From positions 558,001 to 622,000 of the forward strand of contig OZ252006.1 in NCBI GenBank assembly GCA_965247175.1: a stretch of DNA of 64,000 nucleotides. Reading direction: 5' to 3'. Position numbers and translations under genes: made by a program. Positions 41,174-48,925 of this stretch are shown in pieces. The stretch's first letter is position 1. Each line of letters begins with the position of its first letter. Below the pieces are notes generated by a model. That model was not told the DNA's origin and did no database searches. It saw only the letters and a program-made list of their open reading frames with translations. This DNA is from JANQMX01 sp965247175. GTDB taxonomy: Bacteria > Pseudomonadota > Alphaproteobacteria > Kiloniellales > DSM-21159.

Positions 41174-41956
41174 TCAGCGTCCCTTCCAGACCGGCGCACG
41201 CTTTTCGGCGAAGGCGAGGGGGCCTTCTACGGCGTCCTCGCTGTCGACCATGGCGGCGTGAGCCGGCCAGGCGCGACTCTTCATGGCTGCATAGCAGTCG
41301 GCGAGGCTGGTGGTCTCGCCATGGCGGAAGGCTTCCAAGGTGGAGGCCACGGCAAGCGGCGCTGCCGAAACGATGTCGCGGGCCATCTCCCGTGCCGCTT
41401 CCATCAGCTCACCGCCGGGCACAACGCGATTGACCAGTCCCAGACGCAGCGCTTCCTCGGCATCCATGCGCCGACCGGTCAGCAGCATCTCCAGCGCGAT
41501 GGCGCGAGGGATGCGCTTGGGCAGACGCACGGCGGTGGCATCGGCAATGACGCCGACATGAACCTCCGGCGTCCAGAACTCGGCGTGGTCGGCGGCCACC
41601 GCCAAGTCGGCACTCACCATGATATCGACCCCGCCGCCGATGGCGTTGCCGTTGATCGCAGCGATGATCGGCTTGTTGCGCTCGAACAGCTCGGTGATGC
41701 CGCCGAAGCCACCGGGACCGTAGTCGCTGTCGACTGCTTCCCCCTCGGCAGCCGCCTTGAGGTCCCACCCGGCGCTGAAGAAGCGCTCGCCGGCGCCGCT
41801 GAGGATGGCGACCCGCAGGCTGTCGTCCGCCAGGAAGTCGAGGAAGAGCTGTCCCAGCTCCCGGCTCGTCGGGTTGTCGATGGCGTTGGCCTTCGGCCGG
41901 TCGATGACGACCTCCAGGATGCCGTTGGCCTTGCTGATCTTGAGCGCGTCGGTCAT
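41174..41956 (-). CDS. Enoyl-CoA hydratase/isomerase, CaiD-like (copy 2)
   Basis: 260 residues of the crotonase family. Blocks are GERFFSAGWDLKAAAEGE (about 60-77), FGGITELFERNKPIIAAINGNAIGGGVDIMVSADLAVAADHAEFWTPEVHVGVIADATAVRLPKRIP and a C-terminal AFAEKRAPVWKGR. The GNAIGGGVD loop has Asp where copy 1 has Glu (GGGFE), a position next to the active site. That points to different substrates or a different reaction. It is a candidate carnitinyl-CoA dehydratase or racemising hydratase. It starts 12 bases after the acyl-CoA dehydrogenase stop in the same operon. Confidence 0.85.
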   Translation of the reverse strand: MTDALKISKANGILEVVIDRPKANAIDNPTSRELGQLFLDFLADDSLRVAILSGAGERFFSAGWDLKAAAEGEAVDSDYGPGGFGGITELFERNKPIIAAINGNAIGGGVDIMVSADLAVAADHAEFWTPEVHVGVIADATAVRLPKRIPRAIALEMLLTGRRMDAEEALRLGLVNRVVPGGELMEAAREMARDIVSAAPLAVASTLEAFRHGETTSLADCYAAMKSRAWPAHAAMVDSEDAVEGPLAFAEKRAPVWKGR

Positions 41957-41968
41957 GGCAGCCTCCGG

Positions 41969-43129
41969 TTAGCTCTCGAGCGGGCGCAGGATATCGCGGG
42001 AGATGATGTGGCGCTGCACCTCGCTGGTGCCGTCCCAGATGCGCTCGACTCGGGCGTCGCGCCAGAAGCGCTCCAGCGGCAGCTCGTCCATCAGGCCCAT
42101 GCCGCCGTAGATCTGCAGCGCCTGGTCGGTCACACGGGCCAGCATCTCGGTGGCATAGAGCTTGGCCTCGGCGATGGCCCGGTCGGCCGGCTCTCCGGCG
42201 TCGAGCTTCCAGGCGGAGGCGAGGGTCAGGTAGTCGGCGGCATCGATCTCGGTAATCATGTCGGCGAGCTTGAAGGAGGTGCCCTGGAACTTGCCGATGG
42301 TCTGGCCGAACTGCTTGCGCGTGGCGCACCACTCGGCGGCGAGGTCGAAGGCGCGGCGGGCACGGCCCACGCTCATGGTGGCCACCGTGATGCGCGTGGC
42401 GTAAAGCCAGCGATTCATCAGCGCGAAGCCATCACCTTCCTCGCCAAGCACCTGGCTCTGCGGCACGCGGCAGTCGTCGAAGCTCAGGATGCAGTTGTGG
42501 TAGCCGCGGTGGGAGACGCTGTTGTAGCCCTTGCGGATCTCGAAGCCCGGCGTGCCGCGGTCGATCAGGAAGCAGGTGATGCGCTTCTTCGGGCCTTTCG
42601 GCGTGTCCTCTTCGCCCGTGGCGATGAAGACGATGGCGAAGTCGGCGATGTCGGCGTGGCTAATGAAGTGCTTGGTGCCGTTGATGACGTAGTCGTCGCC
42701 GTCGCGCCTGGCGAAGGTCTTCATGGAGCGGATGTCGGAGCCGGCATCGGGCTCGGTCATGGCCAGGCAGTCGATGCGCTCGCCGCGCACGGCCGGGAGA
42801 AGATAGCGCTCGCGCTGCTCCTCGTTACCGCCGCAGAGGATGTTGGAGGGGCGGCCCCAGAAGGTGTTGAGCGCCATGGAGGTGCGGCCAAGCTCCCGCT
42901 CCAGAAGCGCGAAGGTCAGGTGGTCGAGCCCGCCGCCGCCGAACTCCTCCGGGATGTTCGGGGCGTAGAAGCCCATGGCCAGGACCTTGTCCTGAATGGC
43001 GCGGCCCATCTCCTGAGGGACTTCCCCCGTGCGCTCTACTTCCGCTTCGAGCGGATAGAGCTCGGTCTCCACGAAGCTCCGCACAGTGTCGACCACCATG
43101 CGCTGCTCATCGCTCAGCCCGAAATCCAT
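41969..43129 (-). CDS. Acyl-CoA dehydrogenase (probably gamma-butyrobetainyl-CoA or related)
   Basis: 386 residues. Family signatures are AMTEPDAGSDIRSMKTFARR (about 128-147), FISHADIADFAIVF, the FAD-binding RKQFGQTIGKFQGTSFKLADM, and QIYGGMGLMDELPLERFWRDARVERIWDGTSEVQRHIISR near the end. The residue that is Glu, the catalytic base, in many members (IYEGTSE) is Asp here (IWDGTSE). In a carnitine operon the likely role is oxidation of gamma-butyrobetainyl-CoA to crotonobetainyl-CoA, as CaiA does in reverse, but no CoA ligase or transferase is present to make that substrate. The ATG at 43129 is preceded by GGGAG; the frame open to 43462 overlaps the SDR gene and is not used. Confidence 0.85.
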   Translation of the reverse strand: MDFGLSDEQRMVVDTVRSFVETELYPLEAEVERTGEVPQEMGRAIQDKVLAMGFYAPNIPEEFGGGGLDHLTFALLERELGRTSMALNTFWGRPSNILCGGNEEQRERYLLPAVRGERIDCLAMTEPDAGSDIRSMKTFARRDGDDYVINGTKHFISHADIADFAIVFIATGEEDTPKGPKKRITCFLIDRGTPGFEIRKGYNSVSHRGYHNCILSFDDCRVPQSQVLGEEGDGFALMNRWLYATRITVATMSVGRARRAFDLAAEWCATRKQFGQTIGKFQGTSFKLADMITEIDAADYLTLASAWKLDAGEPADRAIAEAKLYATEMLARVTDQALQIYGGMGLMDELPLERFWRDARVERIWDGTSEVQRHIISRDILRPLES

Positions 43130-43145
43130 GCGTTTGTCTCCCGGC

Positions 43146-43916
43146 TCAAAGACGTTCTGTGTGGCCGTCGACCGCAAGCGCCTGGCCCGAGATGCTGGCG
43201 CCCGCCGGCGAGGCGAGGAAGAGAACCGTGGCGGCGATGTCCTCGGGCGTGACGAAGCGCCGAAGCGACGTGCTGGCGACGGACTCTTCGCGAATCTCGG
43301 CCACCGTTCGCCCCGTGGTTTCGGCTTGCGCCGCGATGACCCGGTCGATGCGCGCGCCTTCGACCGGCCCCGGGCAGATGGCGTTGGCGCGGATGCCGAA
43401 GGGCCCGAGCTCCATGGCCAGGGTCTTGGTGAAGCCGATGACGCCCCACTTGGCTGTCGCATAGGGGCTGCGGTTGGGAAAGCCGGTCAGGCCCGCCGTG
43501 GAGGAGAAATTGACGATGAGGCCCGAGCCGGCCTGCTTCATGATCGGAATGGCACGCTGGCTGCACAGCAAGGTGCCGTCCAGGTTGACTGCTAGGCAGC
43601 GGTGCCAGTCGGCCAAAGTGACCTCTTCGATCGCTGCTGTCGGCCCAGCGACGCCGGCGCCGTTCACCAGCACGTCGAGGCCGCCGAACTGCTCTGCCTG
43701 TTTGGCAAAGAGCGCATCGACCTGAGGTTCGTCGGCGACGTCGCAGCGGCTGACCAGAGCGTCGCTCTCTTCGTTCGCAACGGCCTCCAGCGCGCCTCGG
43801 TCGACATCGCAGAGGTGAACCCTTTCGCCGCGTGCCAGGAACTCACGTGCGATCACGCGGCCGATGCCGCTGGCACCGGCTGTGATCAGCACACGAAGCG
43901 GCGAGCCGTTCCCCAT
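43146..43916 (-). CDS. Short-chain dehydrogenase/reductase of the carnitine operon
   Basis: 256 residues of a classical SDR. The cofactor motif TAGASGIGR is at about residues 12-20, VNGAGVAGP follows, and the catalytic Ser-Tyr-Lys set is in FSSTAGLTGFPNRSPYATAKWG. The C-terminus GASISGQALAVDGH is standard. It would oxidise or reduce a hydroxy/oxo group; a 3-hydroxyacyl-CoA or D-carnitine-type alcohol is plausible because L-carnitine oxidation is already covered by the adjacent fused dehydrogenase. It starts 4 bases after the stop of that gene. Confidence 0.8.
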   Translation of the reverse strand: MGNGSPLRVLITAGASGIGRVIAREFLARGERVHLCDVDRGALEAVANEESDALVSRCDVADEPQVDALFAKQAEQFGGLDVLVNGAGVAGPTAAIEEVTLADWHRCLAVNLDGTLLCSQRAIPIMKQAGSGLIVNFSSTAGLTGFPNRSPYATAKWGVIGFTKTLAMELGPFGIRANAICPGPVEGARIDRVIAAQAETTGRTVAEIREESVASTSLRRFVTPEDIAATVLFLASPAGASISGQALAVDGHTERL

Positions 43917-43919
43917 TGG

Positions 43920-45404
43920 CTAGCTCAGCCCCTGGCCGATGGACCGGCCGGCGCCGTCCGGCTTGGGCAGAGACTGCTGGGCGGTCCAGATGCGTTCCAC
44001 GTTCGCCAGGATATCCGACCGGGCCGAGCAAGCGCGGCCGGCGCCCGTATCGACATGCAGCAGCATCTGCTCGGCGGTGGCGAGCAGGTTATCGTTTCGC
44101 CCGTCATAGATAGCGTGGAAGACATGCATGCGCTTGTCGTCCGCGCCCAAGAGCTGGGTCGTCGTGTAGAGCGGCGCTTCCTCCTCAATCTCGCGCAGAT
44201 GCCGCAAGTGGCTCTCGACGGTGTAGTAGCTGAAGCCATCGGCGTGATAGCTCTTGTCGATGCCGAGGAAGCGAAAGAGCGCGTCGGAGGCGTCGCCAAA
44301 GACCTGAAGATAGCGGGACTCGGTCATGTGGCCGTTGTAGTCGACCCACTCCGGCAGGACCTGTGCCTGGTGCAGCTTCAGCGGCTGCGACAGGTCGCTC
44401 TCCGCCGTCATGGCTTCGCCATGGCTGACTTCGTAGAGCAGTTCTTCGTACTGCCGCAGCGTGTGCCCGGCCGCGTAGTCCTGTCCGCGCAAACCCTGCA
44501 TCAGTGAGATCAGGCAGTTGTCGCGTAGCCGTTCGAGCGCCCGGATCGGCGTGTCGCCGGCCTGCGCCTCGGTCTGCGTCACCATTTTCTCAATCAGCTC
44601 GTCGGTCAGCTCCGGTGCCTCGAGCTTGGTCCAGGGCAATTCTAGGGCCGGACCGAACTGATGCAGCATGTGGCGCATGCCGGCTTCGCCACCGGCCAAA
44701 TGGAAGGTCAGGCAGGTGCCCATGAAGGCCCAGCGCAGGCCGGGGCCGTAGATCACCGCCTCGTCGATCTCGTCGGTCGTCGCGACGCCGTCGTTGATCA
44801 TGTGCAGCGCCTCGCGCCACAGGGCTTCCTGGAGGCGGTCCGAGATATAGCCCTCGATCTCGTGGCGCACCCGCAAGGGGTGCATGCCGACGTTGCGGTA
44901 GAGCGCTTCCGCCGTCTCAAGCGATGCGTCGTCCGTCTTCACGCCGCCCAGGGTCTCGACCAGCGGCAGGAGATAGACCGGGTTGAAGGGGTGACCGATG
45001 ATCACCCGCTCGGGGTTCAGGCAGTCGGCCTGGATGCGGCTCGGCAAGAGGCCGGAGGAGCTGGAGGCGATGACGACCTCCGGGCCGGCAGTGCGGCTCG
45101 CCTCGGCGAGCAGACTGCGCTTAAGGTCTTCGCGCTCGGGCGCGCTTTCCTGAATGAAGTCCGCACCTGAGGCGGCTTCGGCGACACTGGAGACGACCTT
45201 GAGCTCGCCACGCAGGGCGACCGGCGCCAAGGTCAGCCGGTGATAGGCGGTCAGCGCATTGTCGAGCACTTCCCGCACCTTGCTCTCGGCATCGGGGGCC
45301 GGGTCGTAGAGGGTGACGTTCTTGCCGTTGATCAGGAAGCGGGCCGCCCAGCCGCCGCCGATTACCCCGCCGCCGAGCAGGCCAACGTTTCTTATCTCCT
45401 GCAT
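43920..45404 (-). CDS. lcdH: L-carnitine 3-dehydrogenase fused to a betainyl-CoA thioesterase-type hotdog domain
   Basis: 494 residues. The N-terminal part (1-320) is a 3-hydroxyacyl-CoA dehydrogenase-like enzyme with NAD motif GLLGGGVIGGGWAARFL (8-24), ASSSSGLLPSRIQ, the catalytic His in IGHPFNPVYLLPLVE, and GPGLRWAFMGTCLTFHLAGGEAGM, as in carnitine 3-dehydrogenases. The C-terminal part (about 345-480) is a 4-hydroxybenzoyl-CoA thioesterase-like hotdog domain (VLPEWVDYNGHMTESRYLQVFGDASD). This fusion is known: the first half makes 3-dehydrocarnitine and the second releases glycine betaine from betainyl-CoA. The cleavage enzyme that links the two steps is encoded 6 bases upstream in the operon. 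Confidence 0.92.
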   Translation of the reverse strand: MQEIRNVGLLGGGVIGGGWAARFLINGKNVTLYDPAPDAESKVREVLDNALTAYHRLTLAPVALRGELKVVSSVAEAASGADFIQESAPEREDLKRSLLAEASRTAGPEVVIASSSSGLLPSRIQADCLNPERVIIGHPFNPVYLLPLVETLGGVKTDDASLETAEALYRNVGMHPLRVRHEIEGYISDRLQEALWREALHMINDGVATTDEIDEAVIYGPGLRWAFMGTCLTFHLAGGEAGMRHMLHQFGPALELPWTKLEAPELTDELIEKMVTQTEAQAGDTPIRALERLRDNCLISLMQGLRGQDYAAGHTLRQYEELLYEVSHGEAMTAESDLSQPLKLHQAQVLPEWVDYNGHMTESRYLQVFGDASDALFRFLGIDKSYHADGFSYYTVESHLRHLREIEEEAPLYTTTQLLGADDKRMHVFHAIYDGRNDNLLATAEQMLLHVDTGAGRACSARSDILANVERIWTAQQSLPKPDGAGRSIGQGLS

Positions 45405-45410
45405 CGGCTT

Positions 45411-46304
45411 CTAGCGGCGCTTCTTGAGCTGCAGTTTCTCGCGGACTTCGTCCGGGCCGATCACCCGCACATTCATGGCTTCAAGGATGGTCACGGCGCG
45501 CTCGACCAGATTGGCGTTGGAGGCATAGACGCCGCGCTCGAGGTAGAGATTGTCCTCCAGGCCGACCCGCACGTTTCCGCCGGCCAGCACGGTTTGCGCA
45601 ACGTAGGGGAGCTGCATGCGGCCGATGGAGAAGCTCGACCAGATCGAGCCTTCGGGCAGCTGGTTGACCATGGCCATCAAGGTCGTCGGGTCGTCGGGCG
45701 CGCCATAGGGGATGCCCATGCAAAGCTGCAGCATGATCGGATCGTCGAGCAGCCCGTCTTTCATCAGCCGTTTCACGAAGACCAGATGGCCCGTGTCGAA
45801 GACCTCCAGCTCCGGCCTTACGCCGAGCGCCTGCACCTTCTCGGCCATCGCCCGCAGCATGCCCGGCGTGTTGGTCATGACGTAGTCGCCCTCGGCGAAG
45901 TTCATGGTGCCGCAGTCGAGGGTGCAGATCTCAGGCAGCATCTCGTCGACGTGGGCGAGGCGCTCCAGCGGCCCGGCCATGTCGGTGCCTTCCTCGCTGA
46001 GCGGCAGGGGCTGATCGACCGAGCCCAAGGTGAGGTCGCCGCCCATGCCGGCGGTGAGGTTGAGCACCACGTCCGTGTCGGACTCACGAACCCGCTCGAC
46101 CACCTCCTTGAAGAGTGCTGGATTGCGCGACGGCTTGCCCGTCTCGGGGTCACGCACATGGATGTGGGCGACGGCCGCGCCGGCTTTGGCTGCCTCGATG
46201 GCGGAGTCCGCGATCTCCTGCGGCGTCTTGGGAATGGCCGGATGCTTGCCGACCGTATCGCCGGAGCCAGTGACCGCGCAGGTGATGAAAGCCTCCCAGT
46301 TCAT
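45411..46304 (-). CDS. cdhC: 3-Dehydrocarnitine cleavage enzyme (BKACE/DUF849 family)
   Basis: 297 residues of the beta-keto acid cleavage family. Metal and substrate motifs are FITCAVTGSG near the start, AVAHIHVRDPETGKPSRNPALF (about 45-66), LNLTAGMGGD, DCGTMNFAEGDYVMTNTP and EVFDTGHLVF, with GGNVRVGLEDNLYL near the end. In carnitine operons the enzyme condenses 3-dehydrocarnitine with acetyl-CoA to give betainyl-CoA and acetoacetate. The adjacent fused dehydrogenase/thioesterase makes the substrate and uses the product. The ATG at 46304 keeps the family N-terminus; a GTG at 46316 is too close to the AGGAG site. It lies 102 bases after the TPP-enzyme stop. Confidence 0.9.
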   Translation of the reverse strand: MNWEAFITCAVTGSGDTVGKHPAIPKTPQEIADSAIEAAKAGAAVAHIHVRDPETGKPSRNPALFKEVVERVRESDTDVVLNLTAGMGGDLTLGSVDQPLPLSEEGTDMAGPLERLAHVDEMLPEICTLDCGTMNFAEGDYVMTNTPGMLRAMAEKVQALGVRPELEVFDTGHLVFVKRLMKDGLLDDPIMLQLCMGIPYGAPDDPTTLMAMVNQLPEGSIWSSFSIGRMQLPYVAQTVLAGGNVRVGLEDNLYLERGVYASNANLVERAVTILEAMNVRVIGPDEVREKLQLKKRR

Positions 46305-46405
46305 GGATGCACGCACTCCTCGTTGGGTTTCCGGCCGGAACTCTAGAGCTGCCGAGGCGGCCTCACTTCGCGTAAATCGACAGGTTCATGTCTCAAAGAG
46401 GCGGA

Positions 46406-48091
46406 TCAGGCCTCGGCCAAGGCGGACTCGCGGATCTGGCTCAAGGTTTTGACCGGCGAGATGGCTTCCGGGTCGAGGCGGATCTCGATGATCGCCGGCT
46501 TGCCGGAGGCTTGGGCCCGCTCGAAGGCCGGCTGAAACTCAGCCGTGGTCTCCACCGTCTCGCCGTGGCCGCCGTAGGCCCGGGCGAGGGCGGCGAAATC
46601 CGGGTTGGTGAGATCGGTGGCACTGACGCGGGTGGGATACTCCCGTTCCTGATGGGCGCGGATGGTGCCGTACATGGCGTTGTTGACGACGATCACGATG
46701 ATGGCGAGGCCGTACTTCACCGCCGTGGCGAACTCCTGTCCGTTCATCAAGAAGCAGCCGTCGCCGGCGAAGGCGATGACACAGCGATCGGGATAGAGCC
46801 GCTTGGCGGCGACCGCCGCAGGTGTGCCGTAGCCCATGGAGCCGGAGGTCGGCGCGAGCTGGGTGCCGAACCGGCGGTAACGGTGATAGCGGTGCACCCA
46901 GGTCGTATAGTTGCCGGCGCCGTTGCAGAGGACCGCATCGTCCGGCAGAGCGCCGCGCAGCCAGCTCATGACCTCGCCCATCTGCACGGGGCCGGGGATC
47001 GGCTTCGGCTCGGTCCAGGCCAGGTAGTCCTGTCGCCCCTCTTCGAGCTGCTGGGCCCAGGGTCTGTCGGCTGGCGGGGTCAGTCCGGCCAAAGCCTTGG
47101 CTATGCTCGGCATGCCGGCCTGAATGGCCAGCTCCGGCTGGTAGACCCGTCCGAGCTCTTCGGCGCCGGGATGGACGTGGATGAGGCGTTGTCTGGGTCT
47201 TGGGATATCGAGCAGGCTGTAGCCGCTGGTCGTCATCTCGCCGAGCCGGGCACCGAGCACCAAAAGTGGGTCGGCCTCACGCACCCGCTCCGCCAGCTTG
47301 GGATTGATGCCGATCCCGACATCGCCGAGGTAGTTCGGGTGCTCGTTGTCGAAGCGATCCTGCGCGCGAAAGGCGGCCGCGACCGGAAAGGACCAGGCTT
47401 CGGAGAAGCGCATGAGGTCTTGACAAGCCTCTGCCGTCCAGCCTGGCCCGCCGACGATCGCGAGGGGCTTGCGGCCCTGCCTGAGCTGCTCTTCGAGGCG
47501 CGCGACGTCGTCCGCGCCGGGATGCGGTGTGACACGCCTGTAGGACGTGAGGTCGGGCTTGGCCTCGGCATAGTCGCGCAGCATGTCCTCCGGCAGTGCC
47601 AAGACGACGGGGCCGGGTCGGCCGCTGGTCGCCGTTTGGAAGGCACGGGCGACGAACTCCGGAATGCGCTCGGCCTGATCGATTTGGGCCACCCACTTGG
47701 CCATCTCGCCGAACATGCGGCGGTAGTCGATCTCCTGAAAGGCCTCGCGCTCGACCATCTCGCGGCCGACCTGACCGATGAAGAGGATCATCGGGGTCGA
47801 GTCCTGAAAGCCGATGTGAACGCCAGGGCTGGCATTGGTGGCCCCCGGGCCGCGCGTCACGAAACAGATGCCGGGCTCGCCGGTCAGCTTGCCGTAGGCT
47901 TCGGCCATCATGGCGGCACCGCCTTCCTGGCGGCACACCGTCACCTCCAGATCCGGCGCATCGACGAAGGCGTCGAGCACGGCGAGATAGCTCTCGCCCG
48001 GCACGCAGAAGAGGTGCTTCGCTCCGTGCAGGCGCAAGGCGTCGACAATGAGCTCGCCGCCGCTGCGGCGCAGGTTTCCGGTGGGTGTCAT
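46406..48091 (-). CDS. Thiamine pyrophosphate enzyme of the acetolactate synthase-like family
   Basis: 561 residues with three TPP-enzyme domains. The N-terminal PYR domain has the activating Glu in VCRQEGGAAMMAEAYGKLTG (about residue 54) and RGPGATNASPGVHIGFQDSTP. The central domain (about 190-320) follows, then the PP domain with the TPP motif GDGCFLMNGQEFATAVKYGLAIIVIVVNN. It resembles the thiamine pyrophosphate-binding proteins often called acetolactate synthase large subunit but has no small-subunit gene beside it. The substrate is unknown. As first gene of the carnitine operon it may process a 2-oxo acid derived from the pathway. AAAGGA lies 4-5 bases before the ATG at 48091; the open frame to 48151 is not used. 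Confidence 0.8.
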   Translation of the reverse strand: MTPTGNLRRSGGELIVDALRLHGAKHLFCVPGESYLAVLDAFVDAPDLEVTVCRQEGGAAMMAEAYGKLTGEPGICFVTRGPGATNASPGVHIGFQDSTPMILFIGQVGREMVEREAFQEIDYRRMFGEMAKWVAQIDQAERIPEFVARAFQTATSGRPGPVVLALPEDMLRDYAEAKPDLTSYRRVTPHPGADDVARLEEQLRQGRKPLAIVGGPGWTAEACQDLMRFSEAWSFPVAAAFRAQDRFDNEHPNYLGDVGIGINPKLAERVREADPLLVLGARLGEMTTSGYSLLDIPRPRQRLIHVHPGAEELGRVYQPELAIQAGMPSIAKALAGLTPPADRPWAQQLEEGRQDYLAWTEPKPIPGPVQMGEVMSWLRGALPDDAVLCNGAGNYTTWVHRYHRYRRFGTQLAPTSGSMGYGTPAAVAAKRLYPDRCVIAFAGDGCFLMNGQEFATAVKYGLAIIVIVVNNAMYGTIRAHQEREYPTRVSATDLTNPDFAALARAYGGHGETVETTAEFQPAFERAQASGKPAIIEIRLDPEAISPVKTLSQIRESALAEA

Positions 48092-48250
48092 GGCGCGTCC
48101 TTTCACAGATCGCCTTAGCCCGCTGGAGCCGGAACCGCAACGAGCAGACATGCATGGCCCGCCCGCAGTTGATTGTTCCCACAGGGTGCGCCGAGGTCGC
48201 TATAGTCCGGACGGCGGGTCGGCAATCGAAAGAGAAAGTGGGGAGGCGCT

Positions 48251-48925
48251 ATGGCTGAGGCAGACTTGCGCCGGCGGCTTGTGGCCGAGGCGCTGGGCAC
48301 CGGCATGCTGATCGCGACGGTGATCGGCTCCGGCATCATGGCGGACAGTCTGGCCGGCGGGAACATCGCAATCGCGCTGTTGGGCAACACGGTTGCGACC
48401 GGCGCCATCCTGGTGGTGATCATCCTGATGTTCGGGCCGCTGTCAGGCGCGCACTTCAATCCGGCCGTGACTTTCGTCTTCCTGCTGCGTGGTGAGATCT
48501 CGCGGAAGGACGCCCTGCTCTATGTGGTCGTGCAGATCGCCGGCGGGCTGGTCGGCATGCTGATCGCCCATGCCATGTTCGAACTACCGCTATTTCAGCT
48601 CGGAACCATCGAGCGCAGCGGCGGCGCCCAGTGGCTCGCTGAAGCGGTCGCCACCTTCGGCTTGGTCGCCGCCATTCTCGGCACGCTGCGTTGGCGGCCG
48701 GAGGCCGTGCCCTTCGCGGTGGGGCTCTACATTACCGCGGGCTACTGGTTCACCGCCTCCACATCCTTCGCCAACCCGGCGGTGACCATCGCACGCAGCT
48801 TCACCGATACCTTCTCAGGCATCACGCCGGCCCATATGCCCGCCTTCATTGTTGCTCAGTTCGTCGGCGCGGCGCTGGCGGCAGCGCTTTTCGGCTGGCT
48901 CATGCCCAGAGAGGCGGAGCGCTAG
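48251..48925 (+). CDS. Aquaporin-family (MIP) channel
   Basis: 224 residues with six membrane helices and the two NPA boxes of the MIP family: SGAHFNPAVTF (about 76-86) and FANPAVTIARSFTDTFSGI (about 175-193). The FTDTFSGI extension after the second box is found in a branch of bacterial aquaporins with broad solute range. The ATG at 48251 follows GTGGGGAGGC. It is divergent from the carnitine operon, which suggests a part in volume control or uptake of small neutral solutes during osmolyte use. Its TAG stop and the TAG stop of the TpsB gene share the palindrome CTAG. Confidence 0.88.
   Translation: MAEADLRRRLVAEALGTGMLIATVIGSGIMADSLAGGNIAIALLGNTVATGAILVVIILMFGPLSGAHFNPAVTFVFLLRGEISRKDALLYVVVQIAGGLVGMLIAHAMFELPLFQLGTIERSGGAQWLAEAVATFGLVAAILGTLRWRPEAVPFAVGLYITAGYWFTASTSFANPAVTIARSFTDTFSGITPAHMPAFIVAQFVGAALAAALFGWLMPREAER

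Noticed and set aside
41114..43252. 712-residue open frame on the plus strand across the carnitine operon
   Set aside because: It is a codon-bias shadow of three convincing minus-strand enzymes, with no ribosome site and no family features.
46388..48118. 576-residue open frame antisense to the TPP enzyme
   Set aside because: Shadow of a well-conserved enzyme gene; no ribosome site or family features.
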